Shown here piece after piece: positions 6,792-8,101 of a DNA stretch of 8,101 nucleotides. The notes below the pieces were generated by a model. The model was not told the DNA's origin. It was given only the letters and a program-made list of their open reading frames with translations, and made no database searches. The translations under genes were made by a program, and so were the position numbers. Each line of letters starts with the position of its first letter. Positions within the stretch are counted from its first letter, which is position 1. The DNA is from Candidatus Mcinerneyibacteriota bacterium (lineage in GTDB: Bacteria; AUK180; JAQVHJ01): assembly GCA_030630935.1 (NCBI GenBank), contig DAOVMD010000124.1:1-8101 (forward strand). The letters run 5' to 3'.

Positions 6792-7346
6792 ATGGAAGTT
6801 AAAGGTTTAGCAATTGTAAGTACATTGGAATGGGTAAAAAAGAATCATGGTGAAGAAGCAGAGTTGGAAATCCGCAGCCAACTAAAGGAGGAGGAGCAGC
6901 AGATGCTTGCTTTTGACGGTTGTAAAGCATTATGGTATCCATTTGACTTATATAAACGGATATCTGTACTTGTTATGAATAAATATGGCGGTGGTGATGT
7001 TAAATTCCTTAGGCAAATAGGGGCATATACCGCAGAACATGATAAAACAATAATTCCCAAATTATTTTATAAAATTGGAACTCCTCAGTTTATCATTAGG
7101 TTGGGTACATGGGGTTTTAGAAGGTATTTTAGCGAGGGGAATGTAACTGTACGTGAATCTCACAAAGGAAAAGTTCTTTTCGAAATTTATAAAACTCCGA
7201 TAGTGGACCCGGTTTATTATGAAAGAATTGCAGGATGGATGACAAGAGCAATTGAGCTAAGTGGTGGAAAGAATGTTAAATCTGTAGTTGAAGTTAGAGA
7301 AGAAGGTGGTTCAGAGATAATATTATTTACTAATACCTGGGAATAA
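6792..7346 (+). CDS. Conserved 184-aa protein, first of a tandem paralogue pair (possible DUF2378/V4R-like fold)
   Basis: I cannot name this protein securely. It is soluble, with no signal peptide or membrane helix, and mixed alpha/beta in appearance. Residues shared with the downstream paralogue mark the likely core: C44-K-x-L-x-Y-P50, R74-x-I-G-x-x-T-A-E-x-D84, K90-L-F-Y-K-x-G-x-P-x-F-I-x-R-L-G-x-W107, Y143-E-R-I-x-G-W-M150 and a terminal T-W-E. The size, the mid-protein 'W/F-Y-P', the G-x-x-T-A-E block and the closing 'x-W' resemble the DUF2378 (TIGR02265) family and, more distantly, V4R/heme-NO-binding-type sensory folds. That is a memory-based resemblance only. The start is supported by AGAGG 6 nt upstream and by the matching M-x-V-K-G opening of the paralogue. 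Expression probably comes from the palindrome-overlapped promoter just upstream. Confidence 0.85.
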   Translation: MEVKGLAIVSTLEWVKKNHGEEAELEIRSQLKEEEQQMLAFDGCKALWYPFDLYKRISVLVMNKYGGGDVKFLRQIGAYTAEHDKTIIPKLFYKIGTPQFIIRLGTWGFRRYFSEGNVTVRESHKGKVLFEIYKTPIVDPVYYERIAGWMTRAIELSGGKNVKSVVEVREEGGSEIILFTNTWE

Positions 7347-7364
7347 AAACGAGTTTTTCATCTT

Positions 7365-7919
7365 ATGAAAGTTAAAGGCAAAATAATTCAAAGTACAGTT
7401 GAGTTTGTAAAAGCAAAATATGGTGAAGATGCTTTAACTGAGTTATTAAAAGAATTAACTCCCGAGGAAAGGGATTTCTTCCAATTTGGTATCTGTAAAG
7501 ATTTATTCTATCCAGTCGAAACTCATATAAAATTAACTGATTTGGTAGTGAATAAATTAGCCGAAGGTGATATTAATATTTGCCGGGAAATTGGTGAATT
7601 TACTGCTGAACGAGATAGAAAGAATATTTTAAAATTATTTTATAAATTAGGACCACCACATTTTATAATGAGACTTGGTAATTGGAATTGGAAAAGGTTC
7701 TATGATGAAGGCGAAGTCCAAATAATGGAATCAAGTTCCGGACATTTGATCCTTGATTTAAAAATCCCCGGGGAAGTACATAGATATGTGTATGAAAGAA
7801 TACTCGGCTGGATGAAGAATGCTCTGGTCTATGCAGGAGCAAAAAATATTCAACTCAATATGAAAGTTAATAAACTTAGAGACTTGACAATCGTTAGATT
7901 TCATGCCACTTGGGAATAA
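7365..7919 (+). CDS. Conserved 184-aa protein, second of the tandem paralogue pair
   Basis: It is exactly as long as its upstream neighbour and aligns with it end to end without a gap: 75 of 184 positions identical by hand count (about 41%). The gene therefore arose by an old tandem duplication and both copies have stayed full length. Retained blocks are C-K-x-L-x-Y-P, R-x-I-G-x-x-T-A-E-x-D, K-L-F-Y-K-x-G-x-P-x-F-I-x-R-L-G-x-W, Y-E-R-I-x-G-W-M and final T-W-E. Divergence is highest at 127-142 and in the last 30 residues. An 18-bp gap links it to the first copy, so they are probably co-transcribed; no clear Shine-Dalgarno precedes ATG 7365. A heterodimer or two related sensors are both possible. 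Function is unknown. Confidence 0.85.
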   Translation: MKVKGKIIQSTVEFVKAKYGEDALTELLKELTPEERDFFQFGICKDLFYPVETHIKLTDLVVNKLAEGDINICREIGEFTAERDRKNILKLFYKLGPPHFIMRLGNWNWKRFYDEGEVQIMESSSGHLILDLKIPGEVHRYVYERILGWMKNALVYAGAKNIQLNMKVNKLRDLTIVRFHATWE

Positions 7920-7936
7920 ATAGTCGCTCCGCAAGG

Positions 7937-7971
7937 AAGAATGAATAAGTAAGAATGAACAATGAATAATG
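7937..7971. repeat. Imperfect AATGAA-type direct repeats
   Basis: AAGAATGAA occurs at 7937-7945 and 7951-7959, followed by AATGAA (7961-7966) and AATG (7968-7971). This low-complexity stretch lies between the second paralogue and the intron edge. It has no coding potential and no hairpin. Confidence 0.4.
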
Positions 7972-7978
7972 TTTTTGC

Positions 7979-8101
7979 GTGCGCCAAGCAAAGCTTGTAA
8001 TTTCTTATCGGTTAAAGTCCGATATGGGCAAAGTATAGCCAACAGCCCATCACCGAAGTTGCATTTATGGAGGTAACAAAATAAATGAAGCCAACTATAG
8101 G
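7979..8101 (+). ncRNA. Group II intron, 5' end (start of domain I), truncated by the window edge
   Basis: The sequence begins with GTGCGCC, the conserved 5' end of bacterial group II introns (the lactococcal Ll.LtrB intron also begins GTGCGCC). Domain I-like hairpins follow in order: CAAGC/GCTTG (7985-7997), ATCGG/CCGAT (8007-8023) with a TTAAAGT loop, and ATGGGC/GCCCAT (8024-8050) enclosing AAAGTATAGCCAACA. Then come A-C-C-G-A-A and G-G-T-A-A-C, reminiscent of the AGCCAAC...ACCGAA stretch in Ll.LtrB. Domains II-VI and any reverse transcriptase/maturase gene would lie beyond 8101. The intron is inserted 59 bp after the preceding gene, in intergenic DNA and in the same orientation. The splice boundary is placed at 7978/7979. 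The class is not determined. Confidence 0.8.

Noticed and set aside
7920-8101. CRISPR array or tRNA near the right end, suggested by repeats and hairpins
   Set aside because: The AATGAA repeats are too short and irregular for CRISPR, and the hairpins do not form a cloverleaf; the GTGCGCC start fits a group II intron better.

Overview
The window is AT-rich bacterial DNA, roughly one-third G+C by eye. Every convincing gene lies on the + strand. An outer-membrane beta-barrel protein with a signal peptide points to a Gram-negative, diderm bacterium. The PorT/OMP_b-brl_2 style of that barrel, together with a very long cyclase-NTPase-TPR protein, would suit the Bacteroidetes/Ignavibacteria/Cloacimonetes-like (FCB) group. 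The promoters, however, look like ordinary sigma70 sites rather than the Bacteroidetes -33/-7 type. The phylum assignment is an inference only.

Layout: (1) The window opens inside the 3' end of a retropepsin-like aspartyl protease family gene (1-444). (2) A 1312-residue signalling protein (515-4453) follows. Two class III cyclase domains with complementary, half-degenerate active sites are joined to a STAND/AAA-type NTPase and about ten TPR repeats. This is the architecture of mammalian soluble adenylyl cyclase (sAC, ADCY10). (3) A consensus sigma70 promoter (TTGACT-17-TATAAT) drives rmuC (4526-5884) and, 18 bp downstream, a small outer-membrane barrel gene (5903-6532). (4) A 259-bp intergenic region holds a cluster of regularly spaced hairpins, two of them GC-rich and REP-like. 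It also holds a promoter overlapped by a perfect 16-bp palindrome. (5) That promoter precedes two tandem 184-residue paralogues (6792-7346 and 7365-7919), about 40% identical and aligning without gaps; they may be distant DUF2378/V4R-type small sensory proteins. (6) At 7979 the conserved 5' end of a group II intron (GTGCGCC and domain I hairpins) begins and runs off the window, so a retroelement lies just downstream.

The genes do not form one obvious pathway. The cyclase is a free-standing signal-integration protein. RmuC and the barrel look co-transcribed without an evident functional link. The tandem pair is a separately regulated two-gene unit. The most noteworthy items are the sAC-like cyclase (with its apparent loss of the bicarbonate-anchoring residues), the palindrome-controlled paralogue pair, the hairpin cluster and the group II intron edge.
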